In this document: positions 1 through 6,710 of the stretch, piece after piece
Position numbering within the stretch: position 1 is the first letter of the stretch
Layout of the letters: the number at the start of each line of letters is the position of its first letter
From: Verrucomicrobiota bacterium
GTDB lineage: Bacteria > Verrucomicrobiota > Verrucomicrobiia > Limisphaerales > J093
Assembly: GCA_003695015.1 (NCBI GenBank)
Contig: RFJD01000291.1
Location: forward strand, 1 to 9,056
Direction: 5' to 3'
DNA length: 9,056 nt
Made by a program: the position numbers and the translations under genes
The notes under the pieces: model-generated
Told to the model about the DNA's origin: nothing
The model's input: only the letters and a program-made list of their open reading frames with translations
The model's database searches: none

Positions 1-21
1 CGCGAACTCTAAGTTGGCGGC

Positions 22-537
22 GTGGACCCGCTGACCCACGCGGACAAACTGCAGTTGGAGGCCGCCGAGGGCTGGCTGTTGTTGGGCGACGCCCGCCAAG
101 CCCTCGCCGAGTTGGACCAACTGCGCCCGGAGGTCCAGGACCATCTGGCGGTCCTGGAACTGCGGTGGAATGCCTCGGCGCAACTGGCCGACTGGACCGG
201 CGCCTACAACACCGCCCAACGCATCCTCGAGCATTGGCCCGACGAGGTCTTCGGCTGGATCCACCGCGCGTTCGCCCTGCGCCGCATGCCCGGCGGCGGC
301 CTCGAACGCGCCCGGGACGCCCTCCTGCCGGCGGCGGACAAGTTCCCCGAGGAATTCCTGGTCCCCTACAACCTCGCCTGTTACGAAGCCGTCCTCGGCC
401 GGCTGGACACGGCTTGGCAGTGGTTGACCAAGGCCATGCGACTGGCGGGTCGCGACCGCATCCTCAAGCTGGCGCTGGCGGACGAGGACCTCGTCGCATT
501 GCGGGACCGGTTGGTGCGTCCGGAGGGAAAAGCATGA
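22..537 (+). CDS. Tetratricopeptide-repeat (TPR) protein, 171 aa
   Basis: This is a small all-helical protein that I read as a TPR scaffold, a fold used for protein-protein contacts; no catalytic motif is visible. TPR-like helix pairs run from about residue 9 to 145. The clearest is at 113-145, where NLACYEAVLGRLDTAWQWL shows the small-residue and aromatic spacing of a TPR, and the tail ALADEDLVALRD is a common TPR-domain ending. There is no signal peptide or membrane segment, so it should be cytoplasmic. The start is GTG at 22, the first possible start after an in-frame TAA at 10-12; no convincing ribosome binding site precedes it. Its stop overlaps the next start as ATGA (534-537), so it is probably translated together with the methyltransferase and may assist this envelope-related operon. 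The partner is unknown. The TPR assignment is fairly secure, the role is not. Confidence 0.8.
   Translation: MDPLTHADKLQLEAAEGWLLLGDARQALAELDQLRPEVQDHLAVLELRWNASAQLADWTGAYNTAQRILEHWPDEVFGWIHRAFALRRMPGGGLERARDALLPAADKFPEEFLVPYNLACYEAVLGRLDTAWQWLTKAMRLAGRDRILKLALADEDLVALRDRLVRPEGKA
522..527 (+). promoter_or_regulatory. Ribosome binding site of the methyltransferase gene
   Basis: GGAGGG lies 6 nt before the ATG at 534, inside the last codons of the TPR gene. It is the best Shine-Dalgarno match on the plus strand. It decides the methyltransferase start at 534 rather than an earlier codon in the same open frame, which stays open far upstream only as a shadow of the TPR gene. Confidence 0.75.
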
Positions 538-1346
538 CCGGCGCGAACTCCCCAGCTCCACGCCGCGCCCGGGTCCGTGGCATTGGGTCCCGGTGGCTGT
601 TGCTGCTGCTGTGGGTCGGGGCGCCCGCGTGGGCGGTCCCGGGCCAACCGAGCCCTCCGGCCGCCACCGCCCAACGTTCCGCCGTTTACACTTGGGCCTC
701 GCCTTCCTCCCCCGACGGCACCGGCAAGTTTTATCAAGGCCGTGAAATCGCCCGCGTCATGAGTCACCAGGGCGCGTGGTGGTTGGAGCGTCCCGAGCGC
801 GAACGGGAGGAACAACCGGCGAAGGTGGTGGCGGCGTTGGAGTTGCGTCCGGGCATGTGGGTGGCCGACCTCGGCGCCGGCACCGGTTACTACACCCGCC
901 GGCTGGCCAAGGCCGTGCAGCCCGGCGGCCGGGTGTTCGCCGTGGACGTCCAACCGGAGATGCTGGACATCCTCCGCGAACGCGCCGATCAGGCCGGTCT
1001 CACCAACATCGTCACCGTGCTCGCCACCGAAAAGGATCCCCGCCTGCCGAAGGAGCGGCTGGACTTGGTCGTCATGGTGGACGTTTACCACGAGCTGCTC
1101 TGGCCCCATGAGGTCTTGGAGGCGGTGCGGGAGAGCCTCAAGCCGGGCGGCCGCGTCGCCTTCGTCGAATACCGGGCCGAAGACCCGGCGGTCCCGATCA
1201 AGCCGTTGCACAAGATGACCGAAGCGCAGGTCCGACGGGAGGCGGCGGTTCACGGCTTCGAATGGATTCGCACCGTGGACACGCTGCCGTGGCAGCACCT
1301 GATTCTCTTTCGCCGCCCGGCAGAAAAGGAAGTTCGCGCCCCGTGA
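534..1346 (+). CDS. Exported class I SAM-dependent methyltransferase, 270 aa
   Basis: It is predicted to transfer a methyl group from S-adenosylmethionine; the acceptor is unknown. The N-terminus looks like a signal peptide: arginine-rich residues 10-20, a hydrophobic run WLLLLLWVGA at 21-30, and a likely cleavage after AWA near residue 34. The mature part has KFYQGREIARVM at 65-76, then the Rossmann methyltransferase core. Motif I is VADLGAGTGYY (110-120), the acidic end of strand 2 is D138 in FAVDVQ, and the strand 4 region is VMVDVYHEL (180-188). A later LKPGGRVAFVEY is the usual post-strand-4 segment. I associate this domain order and the ERPEREREEQP stretch with a family common in Planctomycetes and Verrucomicrobia. 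The start is fixed by GGAGGG at 522-527, and the start overlaps the TPR stop as ATGA. The odd point is export, since SAM is normally cytoplasmic; the hydrophobic segment might instead be an uncleaved anchor with the domain inside. Confidence 0.86.
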   Translation: MTGANSPAPRRARVRGIGSRWLLLLLWVGAPAWAVPGQPSPPAATAQRSAVYTWASPSSPDGTGKFYQGREIARVMSHQGAWWLERPEREREEQPAKVVAALELRPGMWVADLGAGTGYYTRRLAKAVQPGGRVFAVDVQPEMLDILRERADQAGLTNIVTVLATEKDPRLPKERLDLVVMVDVYHELLWPHEVLEAVRESLKPGGRVAFVEYRAEDPAVPIKPLHKMTEAQVRREAAVHGFEWIRTVDTLPWQHLILFRRPAEKEVRAP

Positions 1347-2929
1347 ACCCGCCGATCACCAACCCGGCGCGTTTGCTCCCGCCGCCCCGTGTCCCAAGCC
1401 CGCCCGAGGGCCGGACCGCCGTGGTCTCACTGACGAAGCGGCAGTACTACGTGTCGCGGGATCTGTTCGTCCGCGCCGTGGGTCTGGTGTTCGTGATTGC
1501 CTTCGTTTCCACCCTCGGGCAACTGCCGGCCATCCTGAACCCGGGCGGGCTCTGGCCGGACGCCCTGTGGTACGTGAGCCAGGGCGAAAGCTCCGCCGGT
1601 TTCCTGTGGTTGGCGCCCGAATTCGTCGTGGCTTGGATGGGACCCGATCCGACGGCCGTCGCCATGCTCTGCGCTTTCGGGGCGGTCATGGGATTGTGGA
1701 CGGTTCTGGCGATCGCGCCCCGGTGGAGTCTGTTGCTGGCCACCTTCAGCTATGCGGTGGTGGTCCGGGTGGGCGGGGAGTTCTTCGAGTTCCAATGGGA
1801 CTCGTTGTTGCTCGAATGCGGCCTGCTCGGATGGCTGCTGGCGCCCCGGGGCGCCTCACCCGGCGGCCCCCGCAAATCCCCGGCCCCGAGTTCCTGGCTG
1901 CCGGTGGCCTTGGGCCGGCTCCTGCTGGCGCGCGTCCTGCTCGGATCGGCGCTGTCCAAGCTCACGGTGGGCGCCGCCTCGTGGGCCAGCCTGACCGGCC
2001 TGCTGCATCACTTCGAGACCCAGCCGGTGCCGACGCGCCTGGGGTGGTGGCTGGCCCAATGCCCGCCGGTGCTGCTCCAAGCCGGGGCGGCCTTGGTGCT
2101 GGCGATCGAGCTGGCCGGCGGCCTGTGCGCCGTCGGGCCCCGCAAGGCCCGGCTGTTGGCGGCGCCGGTGCTGATCGTTTGGTTCCTGTTTCTCGACCTC
2201 ACCGGGGGCCATGCGTTCATGAACCTCCTGACGGCGGCATTGGCGTTGTTGCTGGTGGACGACCAGGCTTGGGCCCGGTGGAGCCGGAAGACCTGGCGCC
2301 CCCGCATCACCGAACCGCCGCCGGCCTCGCGCCAACTGCTCCAGCCCCCGCTCGCGGCGGCGTGGGCCCTGTGGATGGTCTTCTCCCTCGGGGTCCAAAT
2401 CCTCCCGACGGTGGCGCCGCGCCTCCTCCAGTCCCGCGACCTGTCCGAGGCGCCGGTCCTCCCGTCCTACGCCATGTATCCGGTGGTGGACGAAAGGCGC
2501 TACGAGCTGGTCATCGAAGGCAGCCTCGACGGTCGCCACTGGGTCGCCTACGAGTTCCGGCTCAAACCGGGATCGGTCCATCGCCCGCCGCCGTGGTGGG
2601 CGCCCTTCCATCCCCGGCTGGACTACCAGCTTTGGTTCGCCGCCCACAATCCCGAGCCCGGGGAGTTGTTCTGGGTGGAACGCCTGTTGGAAGCCCTGTT
2701 GCGGAACGATCCGGCCGTGGTGAGGTTGCTGGACCACAACCCTTTCGGTCTCTGGCCGCCCCGCTGGGTGCGGGCCACGCTCTACGAGTACCACTTCACG
2801 ACCCCGGAAGAACGCCGGCGCACGGGCAATTGGTGGTGGCGCCGGCGCGTGGGGCCTTACGCTGAACCCCGGCAACTCGAACCGGACAAACGGCCCGACC
2901 GGCCGGATCCCAAAACGCTTCATGCCTGA
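1343..2929 (+). CDS. Lipase maturation factor family membrane protein, 528 aa
   Basis: It is a bacterial member of the lipase maturation factor family. The animal protein LMF1 sits in the ER membrane and is needed for folding of dimeric lipases; the bacterial role is not established. About 8-9 hydrophobic segments occur, near residues 41-58, 107-142, 152-168, 190-205, 243-262, 270-288, 290-305 and 336-354. A soluble C-terminal domain (about 385-510) follows, with the family's signature stretches YELVIEGSLDGRHW (387-400), RPPPWW (424-429), HPRLDYQLWFAA (423-434 region) and WVRATLYEYHF (475-485). Length is close to animal LMF1. I chose GTG at 1343, which overlaps the methyltransferase stop as GTGA and has AAGGAAG 10 nt upstream. 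Because residues 1-26 are proline-rich and low in conservation, GTG at 1421, preceded by GAGGG at 1406-1410, is an alternative start. The family call is very secure from the C-terminal domain; topology is estimated by eye. Confidence 0.93.
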   Translation: MNPPITNPARLLPPPRVPSPPEGRTAVVSLTKRQYYVSRDLFVRAVGLVFVIAFVSTLGQLPAILNPGGLWPDALWYVSQGESSAGFLWLAPEFVVAWMGPDPTAVAMLCAFGAVMGLWTVLAIAPRWSLLLATFSYAVVVRVGGEFFEFQWDSLLLECGLLGWLLAPRGASPGGPRKSPAPSSWLPVALGRLLLARVLLGSALSKLTVGAASWASLTGLLHHFETQPVPTRLGWWLAQCPPVLLQAGAALVLAIELAGGLCAVGPRKARLLAAPVLIVWFLFLDLTGGHAFMNLLTAALALLLVDDQAWARWSRKTWRPRITEPPPASRQLLQPPLAAAWALWMVFSLGVQILPTVAPRLLQSRDLSEAPVLPSYAMYPVVDERRYELVIEGSLDGRHWVAYEFRLKPGSVHRPPPWWAPFHPRLDYQLWFAAHNPEPGELFWVERLLEALLRNDPAVVRLLDHNPFGLWPPRWVRATLYEYHFTTPEERRRTGNWWWRRRVGPYAEPRQLEPDKRPDRPDPKTLHA

Positions 2930-3362
2930 TCCATCGCCCCATCCCGAAAACGCGGCCTCCCAACCGGCCCCTTCGGCCGAACTGCCGGCCGCCTATCTCG
3001 GCTTCTTCGAGTGCTTCAATCGCGGCGACTACTTCGAGGCCCATGAGGTCCTCGAGGAACACTGGCTCGATTACCGGTCGAACCGCGAAGGCAACTTCTT
3101 CAAGGCGCTCATCCAGTACGCCGGGGTGTTCGTGCATTTGGAACGAGGCCGCCCCGCCCCGGCGGCCGGGCTTTGCCGGAGCGCCCTGCGCTACCTGACG
3201 CCCTACCGGCCGCGGTTCATGCGGCTGGATGTGGATCGGCTCTGCGAGCAAATCGCCGCCCTGCTCGAGCGCATCGAGTCGGGCGAAACACCGGCCTGGT
3301 TTCTGGCCCGGGAAGACCAGCCACGACTGGCGTTGGAACCGCCGACGCCGACGCGCGATTGA
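2922..3362 (+). CDS. DUF309 family protein, 146 aa
   Basis: DUF309 proteins are small helical cytoplasmic proteins of unknown biochemical function found in many bacteria. The hallmark is clear: FNRGDYFEAHEVLEEHW at 32-48, with the conserved H41 and glutamates, then FFKALIQYAGVFVHLERG at 59-76 and the helix ending in ALRYL at 88-92. Residues 1-22 are proline-rich and probably disordered. There is no signal peptide. The start ATG at 2922 overlaps the LMF gene end by 8 nt and has no strong ribosome binding site, so translation is likely coupled to termination of LMF. The fixed neighbourhood does not explain its role. An acid-base or metal role for the HE-containing helix can be imagined but nothing here proves it. 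Confidence 0.92.
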   Translation: MPDPSPHPENAASQPAPSAELPAAYLGFFECFNRGDYFEAHEVLEEHWLDYRSNREGNFFKALIQYAGVFVHLERGRPAPAAGLCRSALRYLTPYRPRFMRLDVDRLCEQIAALLERIESGETPAWFLAREDQPRLALEPPTPTRD

Positions 3363-3396
3363 CCCCGGCCCGGAGGTGCGATAACAGCCCTTTCCC

Positions 3397-3846
3397 GTGA
3401 GGACCCGACGCATCATGGCCCTGCTCGCCGCCCTGGCCCTCGCGGCCGGCTGCCGGACCGTCCGGGAACCCGCGGGAGACGAGGCCGGCGCCCGCACGCC
3501 GGACCTTCCCGCCGATTCCCGCTATCCGCTGGTCAAACCGGTCCTGCTCCTGCCGGGCCAGGTCGTCGCAGTCAACGCGAAGCTGCGGTTCGTCGTTCTC
3601 GAGTACGGGCTGAATCCGCTGCCGTTGCCGGGAACCGAGCTGCAGGTGTTCCGGGGCAACGGCGTGGTGGGGAAGCTGCGGGTCAGCGGCCCGACCATGG
3701 GCAGCCAGACCATCGCTGACATCGTCGAGGGGGAGGCGCGTCCGGGCGACCAGGCGGTCTATCTGCCGCCCTCGTTGGAAACCATCACGCCGGCCGGCCC
3801 GGTGGCCACCAACGTCATTCCTCCGGTTTTTCCCGAGACGCCTTAG
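3397..3846 (+). CDS. Small lipoprotein with a FlgT-C-like beta domain, 149 aa
   Basis: It is predicted to be an exported, lipid-anchored envelope protein. The N-terminus is basic (RTRR at 2-5), followed by a hydrophobic stretch and LALAAGC, giving an acylatable cysteine at residue 19. Residues 20-44 are a flexible linker. Residues 46-122 form a likely beta-rich domain with the pattern VVAVNAKLRFVVL, then LPGTELQVFRGNGVVGKLRV, then ADIVEGEARPGDQAVYL. That pattern resembles small domains related to the C-terminus of FlgT, which are frequent in PVC-group lipoproteins; this is a resemblance by eye only. The start is GTG at 3397, since ATG at 3415 would remove the basic n-region. GGAGGT at 3372-3377 lies too far upstream to fit neatly. 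The gene follows DUF309 by 34 nt and its last 32 bp overlap a gene on the opposite strand. Confidence 0.75.
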   Translation: MRTRRIMALLAALALAAGCRTVREPAGDEAGARTPDLPADSRYPLVKPVLLLPGQVVAVNAKLRFVVLEYGLNPLPLPGTELQVFRGNGVVGKLRVSGPTMGSQTIADIVEGEARPGDQAVYLPPSLETITPAGPVATNVIPPVFPETP

Positions 3847-4126
3847 CGGCCTCGAGCTGCTTCCGCCACGGGGAGTGCAGGTTGAAGTAGATGCCGCAGA
3901 GGGGCCGGTCGCCCTCGGTCTGGCTCAGAATCACGGTCAGGAACCGGTCCAACCCGATCCCGTGCCGCATCCCGGGCGGCCGGTTCTCGTAGGCATGGAT
4001 GGCCTTGCGCATCAGGGATTCGAGCGAAGCCCGGCATTCCTCCGGCGTCTTGTCGATGCAGACGATGTACTTGTCGAAAGCCCGGAGGGCTTCGTCGATT
4101 TCGGCCCGGAACGTCTCAACCGTCAC
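3815..4126 (-). CDS. Conserved-looking hypothetical protein, 103 aa
   Basis: I do not recognise this protein. It has no signal peptide or membrane segment and looks like a compact cytoplasmic domain. The N-terminal half is helical and acidic (about residues 3-20 and 28-47), with cysteines at 23, 31 and 77. The centre has HGIGLDRFLTVILSQTEGDR (55-74), followed by an aromatic segment CGIYFNLHSPW (77-87) and a charged tail. The amino-acid composition is ordinary rather than arginine- or proline-rich, unlike shadow frames in this GC-rich DNA, which supports a real gene. The start is GTG at 4126; an in-frame stop 9 nt upstream leaves no earlier ATG, GTG or TTG. No clear ribosome binding site is visible. 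It lies 56 nt after the SDR gene on the same strand, so it may be the last gene of that unit. It overlaps the convergent lipoprotein gene by 32 bp. Confidence 0.65.
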   Translation of the reverse strand: MTVETFRAEIDEALRAFDKYIVCIDKTPEECRASLESLMRKAIHAYENRPPGMRHGIGLDRFLTVILSQTEGDRPLCGIYFNLHSPWRKQLEAAKASREKPEE

Positions 4127-4182
4127 GATTCGAGGCTATGCGTTTGGGGTTGGGCAGCCAGCGAAAAAACGCGCCCCCCGGT

Positions 4183-4869
4183 TCATCCCACCGTCAATGG
4201 CCGGCCGTTGTCCCGCGGCCCCAGTCCCAAGAGGAACGGCACCGCCGTTCGGGCCCACGTTGCCGGATCCGGATAGGACGCCGCCGCCGCGCCGAAACAA
4301 CTCTCGAGCATCTCGGTGTGGATGATCCCCGGGTTCAGCGGGACCGCCGCCAGCCCGCGCGGCAGTTCCTGCGCCAGCGCCTGGGTCAGCCCTTCGATGC
4401 CCCACTTGGTCGCGCAGTACGGCGCCACCTCCGGCGAGGTCGAGCGTCCCCAGCCGGAGCTGAAATTCACCACCACGCCGCGTCCGGCCCGGATCATCGC
4501 CGGCAGAAAATGCCGGATGGTGTTGGCGACACCCTTGAGGTTCACGTCGATGACCCGATCGAACTCCTCCGCCGGCACCTCCCACAGCGGGGCATTGCGA
4601 TTGATCAGGGCGGCGTTGTTGATCAACAAGTCCGGCGGCCCCATGCGCTCGATGACCTCCGCCGCCCAGCGGGCCACCGCAGCGTCGTCGGTCACGTCCA
4701 GCGCGGCGAATTGGTGCGGCCCGCCCAGCTCGCGCGCCAGCTCCTCCACCCGCCGTTCGTTCCGCGCGCACCCGGCCACCACGTGGCCGCGCGCAGCAAA
4801 CTCCCGGGCCATTGCCCGACCCAATCCCCGGCTCACACCGGTCAACACGATTCGTCGTTGTTCGCTCAT
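4183..4869 (-). CDS. Short-chain dehydrogenase/reductase (SDR), 228 aa
   Basis: This is a classical SDR, an NAD(P)-dependent cytoplasmic oxidoreductase of unknown substrate. The Rossmann nucleotide-binding motif is TGVSRGLG at 10-17. ALDVT (56-60) holds the aspartate that contacts the adenine ring, and NNAA is at 84-87. The catalytic tetrad is complete: N110 in DVNLKG, S138, Y151 and K155 in YCATK. NPGIIHTEM (179-187) is the PG motif that closes over the cofactor. R36 in CARNERR, after the second strand, suggests a preference for NADP(H), an inference from SDR rules. At 228 residues it is slightly short but complete. The ATG at 4869 overlaps the preceding stop as ATGA, and AAGGAAG (4877-4883 on this strand) sits 7 nt upstream. 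Coupling with the secreted pseudo-peptidase gene does not indicate a pathway. Confidence 0.95.
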   Translation of the reverse strand: MSEQRRIVLTGVSRGLGRAMAREFAARGHVVAGCARNERRVEELARELGGPHQFAALDVTDDAAVARWAAEVIERMGPPDLLINNAALINRNAPLWEVPAEEFDRVIDVNLKGVANTIRHFLPAMIRAGRGVVVNFSSGWGRSTSPEVAPYCATKWGIEGLTQALAQELPRGLAAVPLNPGIIHTEMLESCFGAAAASYPDPATWARTAVPFLLGLGPRDNGRPLTVG

Positions 4870-6353
4870 TGGTTGGCTTCCTTGGGGACCACGACCCGCG
4901 ACACCGCTTCGCCGGCGTTCATCGCCTCCGCCAGCCGCCGGCCGCGGGCCTCGATCTCCGCCACGCCGCGCGCCCAGTCGCGGTAAACCTTTTCCACCGC
5001 CCGGCCGCCCGCGCTCGTCAGGTTGGGGCCCGGCATGATCCGGGCCAGCCGCCGCAAATGCTCCTCCAGCAGCGCCGCCAATTCCCGGCACAACTGTCCC
5101 GGCTCGCCGCGGTTGCGCGCCGCCACGGCCATCGCCTGGCTCTGGCGGATTCGCGCCAGCCGGACCCAGTCGCCCGGTCGCAACCGCCGCGGCGCCTCGG
5201 CCAAGGGCACGAGCTCCTGCCGGACCGGTTCGCCCGGACCGGCCTGCGTCAACACCGGGGCCTGCAACAACTCCGCCAGCCCCGCCAGCGCCCGCTCATC
5301 CGACCACGGCTCGAAGGCCCCCGCGCCGGCCAGTTGCCGCCAACTGAGCGTCCACCATTTCTCGACGTCCAGGAGGGTCGGGAAGAACTGCCGGTAAACG
5401 CCCAGAAAGGCGGTCTGCCAGTTCAGACACGAAGTCAGCGAGGCCAGGAACCGTTGCAACAGCAGCCTCCCCCCGGGCAACCGGCGCAACTGCAGCAGGA
5501 ACGCACGGGCGGACATCCGGTAGGCGACCGCCGAGTCGCCCCGCAAATCCCCCGGCTCGGGCAGACTCAGCCGTTCGAAGGAGAGCGCGCCTCGTTCCCG
5601 CAGCCACTGGCGGACGGCAGCCCATTCGCCCGCCAGCACCACATCCCTCGGGCGGGCGTCGAGTTGGCCGATCTGGTTGCCGATCTTCGCGGCCAGCGAA
5701 GTCTCCGGCGGCACCAGGGCCGGCCCCACCCGGGACTGGATTTCCTCCGTCACCCCCTCGATCAACCACCACGGCACCTCGCCCGGATGCGGCCCCGGCG
5801 TCCGACGCGCGGTTTCCAGCAACAGCGCCGCCGTCACCGCCCGCACGAAATCGCGCGGCGGCAGTTCATCGGGCGTGGTGATCGAGAACTGCCAGCCGTC
5901 CAAGTACTGCCGGCCGGTCACCTGGGGCAGTTCCCCCATGCCCGTGGCGGTGCGGAGGTTGACGTGGATCTTGCCCCGCCATTGGTCCCGCAAGCCCAGT
6001 TCCGCCAGCACGGCCGCCTTGATGCGCTCGCAGGCCACGACCACGGTCGCCGGCTGCAGGCGGATGAGCTGGTTGGTCCGCGGGCCCTCGGCCACGCGGT
6101 TGAGGGTCGGGGCGGTCGGGTGCCGGCTGTGGACGATGAACTGCCCGGAGCTGCTGTACAACACCTCCGCCCGGCCGGGAACCAGCAGGCTCAATGCCGC
6201 CGTCCAAATCGCCCACCCGGCCCGGCGCCGGCCCCCCCGCGCAAGCGCGCCGCCACCCTCCACGCCGCGGGGCCGACCGACCACGCCGCGGCCATGCTGA
6301 ACCCGGCCGGGATTTCGGTCGCGCTTCGCCGAACTGAAGGCGACCCGCCTCAT
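4866..6353 (-). CDS. Secreted peptidase-MA-like protein lacking zinc-binding histidines, 495 aa
   Basis: I read this as a diverged relative of gluzincin (peptidase MA) metallopeptidases that has lost its active site. Evidence for the fold: PWWLIEG at 194-200 matches the WLxEG motif carrying the third zinc ligand (E199). DSAVAYRMSARAFLLQL at 273-289 matches the helix after it, followed by GG and a long helix. Nineteen residues before E199, where HExxH is expected, the sequence is LETAR (179-183): the glutamate remains but both histidines are replaced. Hydrolysis is therefore unlikely and a binding or structural role more likely. The C-terminal part (about 390-480) is helical and charged. A signal-like hydrophobic stretch lies at 46-59 with possible cleavage after GRA (60-62). 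This leaves an unusually long basic N-terminus from ATG 6353, so GTG at 6263 or 6284 may be the true start. The gene begins 3 nt after the FmdB stop and overlaps the SDR start by 4 nt. Confidence 0.75.
   Translation of the reverse strand: MRRVAFSSAKRDRNPGRVQHGRGVVGRPRGVEGGGALARGGRRRAGWAIWTAALSLLVPGRAEVLYSSSGQFIVHSRHPTAPTLNRVAEGPRTNQLIRLQPATVVVACERIKAAVLAELGLRDQWRGKIHVNLRTATGMGELPQVTGRQYLDGWQFSITTPDELPPRDFVRAVTAALLLETARRTPGPHPGEVPWWLIEGVTEEIQSRVGPALVPPETSLAAKIGNQIGQLDARPRDVVLAGEWAAVRQWLRERGALSFERLSLPEPGDLRGDSAVAYRMSARAFLLQLRRLPGGRLLLQRFLASLTSCLNWQTAFLGVYRQFFPTLLDVEKWWTLSWRQLAGAGAFEPWSDERALAGLAELLQAPVLTQAGPGEPVRQELVPLAEAPRRLRPGDWVRLARIRQSQAMAVAARNRGEPGQLCRELAALLEEHLRRLARIMPGPNLTSAGGRAVEKVYRDWARGVAEIEARGRRLAEAMNAGEAVSRVVVPKEANQ
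4877..4883 (-). promoter_or_regulatory. Ribosome binding site of the SDR gene
   Basis: AAGGAAG on the minus strand, 7 nt before the ATG at 4869. It supports starting the SDR here, giving the standard short N-terminus before TGxxxGxG. The same frame runs 74 codons further upstream but yields only a glycine- and arginine-rich shadow of the preceding gene. Confidence 0.6.
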
Positions 6354-6356
6354 GGC

Positions 6357-6710
6357 TCAGGCCGAAGAGCCGCCGTTGCCGGAGCTCTTCGCGCTGGAAC
6401 TGCCGTTGCCGGAGGAGCCGGAACCTGCCGATTTGGACCCCGAGCCGTTGCCGGAGGGGGATTTGGCCGCCTCGGCCTCCCGTTTGGCGGCCTGCTTGTA
6501 GCTCTCGCTGCGGTAGTCGGTGATGTAGAAACCCGAGCCCTTGAAGATCAAACCCGCCCCGCCGCTGAGCACGCGCTGCACCTTCCCCTTGCCCCAACGG
6601 GAGCGGGGACACTGATCCTTGGGGCACACTTCCAGCGGCTCGGCCTTGATCGATTGAAAGACTTCAAACTCGTGACCGCACTTCGAACAAACGTACTGAT
6701 AGGTCGGCAT
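6357..6710 (-). CDS. FmdB-family zinc-ribbon protein, 117 aa
   Basis: This is a small putative regulatory protein of the FmdB family, whose members bind zinc through a single ribbon; the molecular role is not settled. The N-terminus is typical: MPTYQYVCSKCGHEFEVFQS with C8 and C11, then C29 and C34 completing four zinc ligands. The family's glycine motif follows as VLSGGAGLIFKGSGFYITDY (47-66). From about residue 70 a lysine/alanine-rich helix leads into a low-complexity tail of serine, glycine and asparagine (about 84-117), probably disordered. Such tails of varying length are common in the family. The ATG at 6710 is preceded by AAAGGAA 2 nt upstream, close for a ribosome binding site. It is the first gene of a tight minus-strand unit with the pseudo-peptidase and the SDR. 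The 214 nt upstream may contain its promoter. Confidence 0.93.
   Translation of the reverse strand: MPTYQYVCSKCGHEFEVFQSIKAEPLEVCPKDQCPRSRWGKGKVQRVLSGGAGLIFKGSGFYITDYRSESYKQAAKREAEAAKSPSGNGSGSKSAGSGSSGNGSSSAKSSGNGGSSA
6372..6456. repeat. Three copies of a 13-bp repeat in the fmdB-like tail
   Basis: GCCGTTGCCGGAG occurs at 6372-6384, 6402-6414 and 6444-6456. Read on the coding strand it encodes the recurring SGNG unit of the disordered tail of the FmdB-family protein. All copies are in frame (offsets of 30 and 42 nt), so copy number can change tail length without breaking the gene. Confidence 0.7.

Noticed and set aside
1..12. End of an upstream gene (three codons and TAA)
   Set aside because: The TAA at 10-12 could be the stop of a preceding gene 9 nt before the TPR start, but four codons are too few to support a call.
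381..1298. Long open frame of 305 codons on the minus strand, antisense to the methyltransferase gene
   Set aside because: The product is rich in R, G, P, H and Q with no domain, as expected for a shadow frame in GC-rich DNA. The plus-strand gene has clear methyltransferase motifs.
1856..2923. Long open frame of 355 codons on the minus strand, antisense to the LMF gene
   Set aside because: Arginine-, proline- and glutamine-rich with no recognisable motif, while the opposite strand encodes an unmistakable LMF protein.
4160..4182. GC-rich run followed by six T on the minus strand just after the SDR stop, as a terminator
   Set aside because: No complementary upstream arm exists for the GGGGGGCGCG run; only a 3-bp GCG/CGC pairing around the T run is possible.
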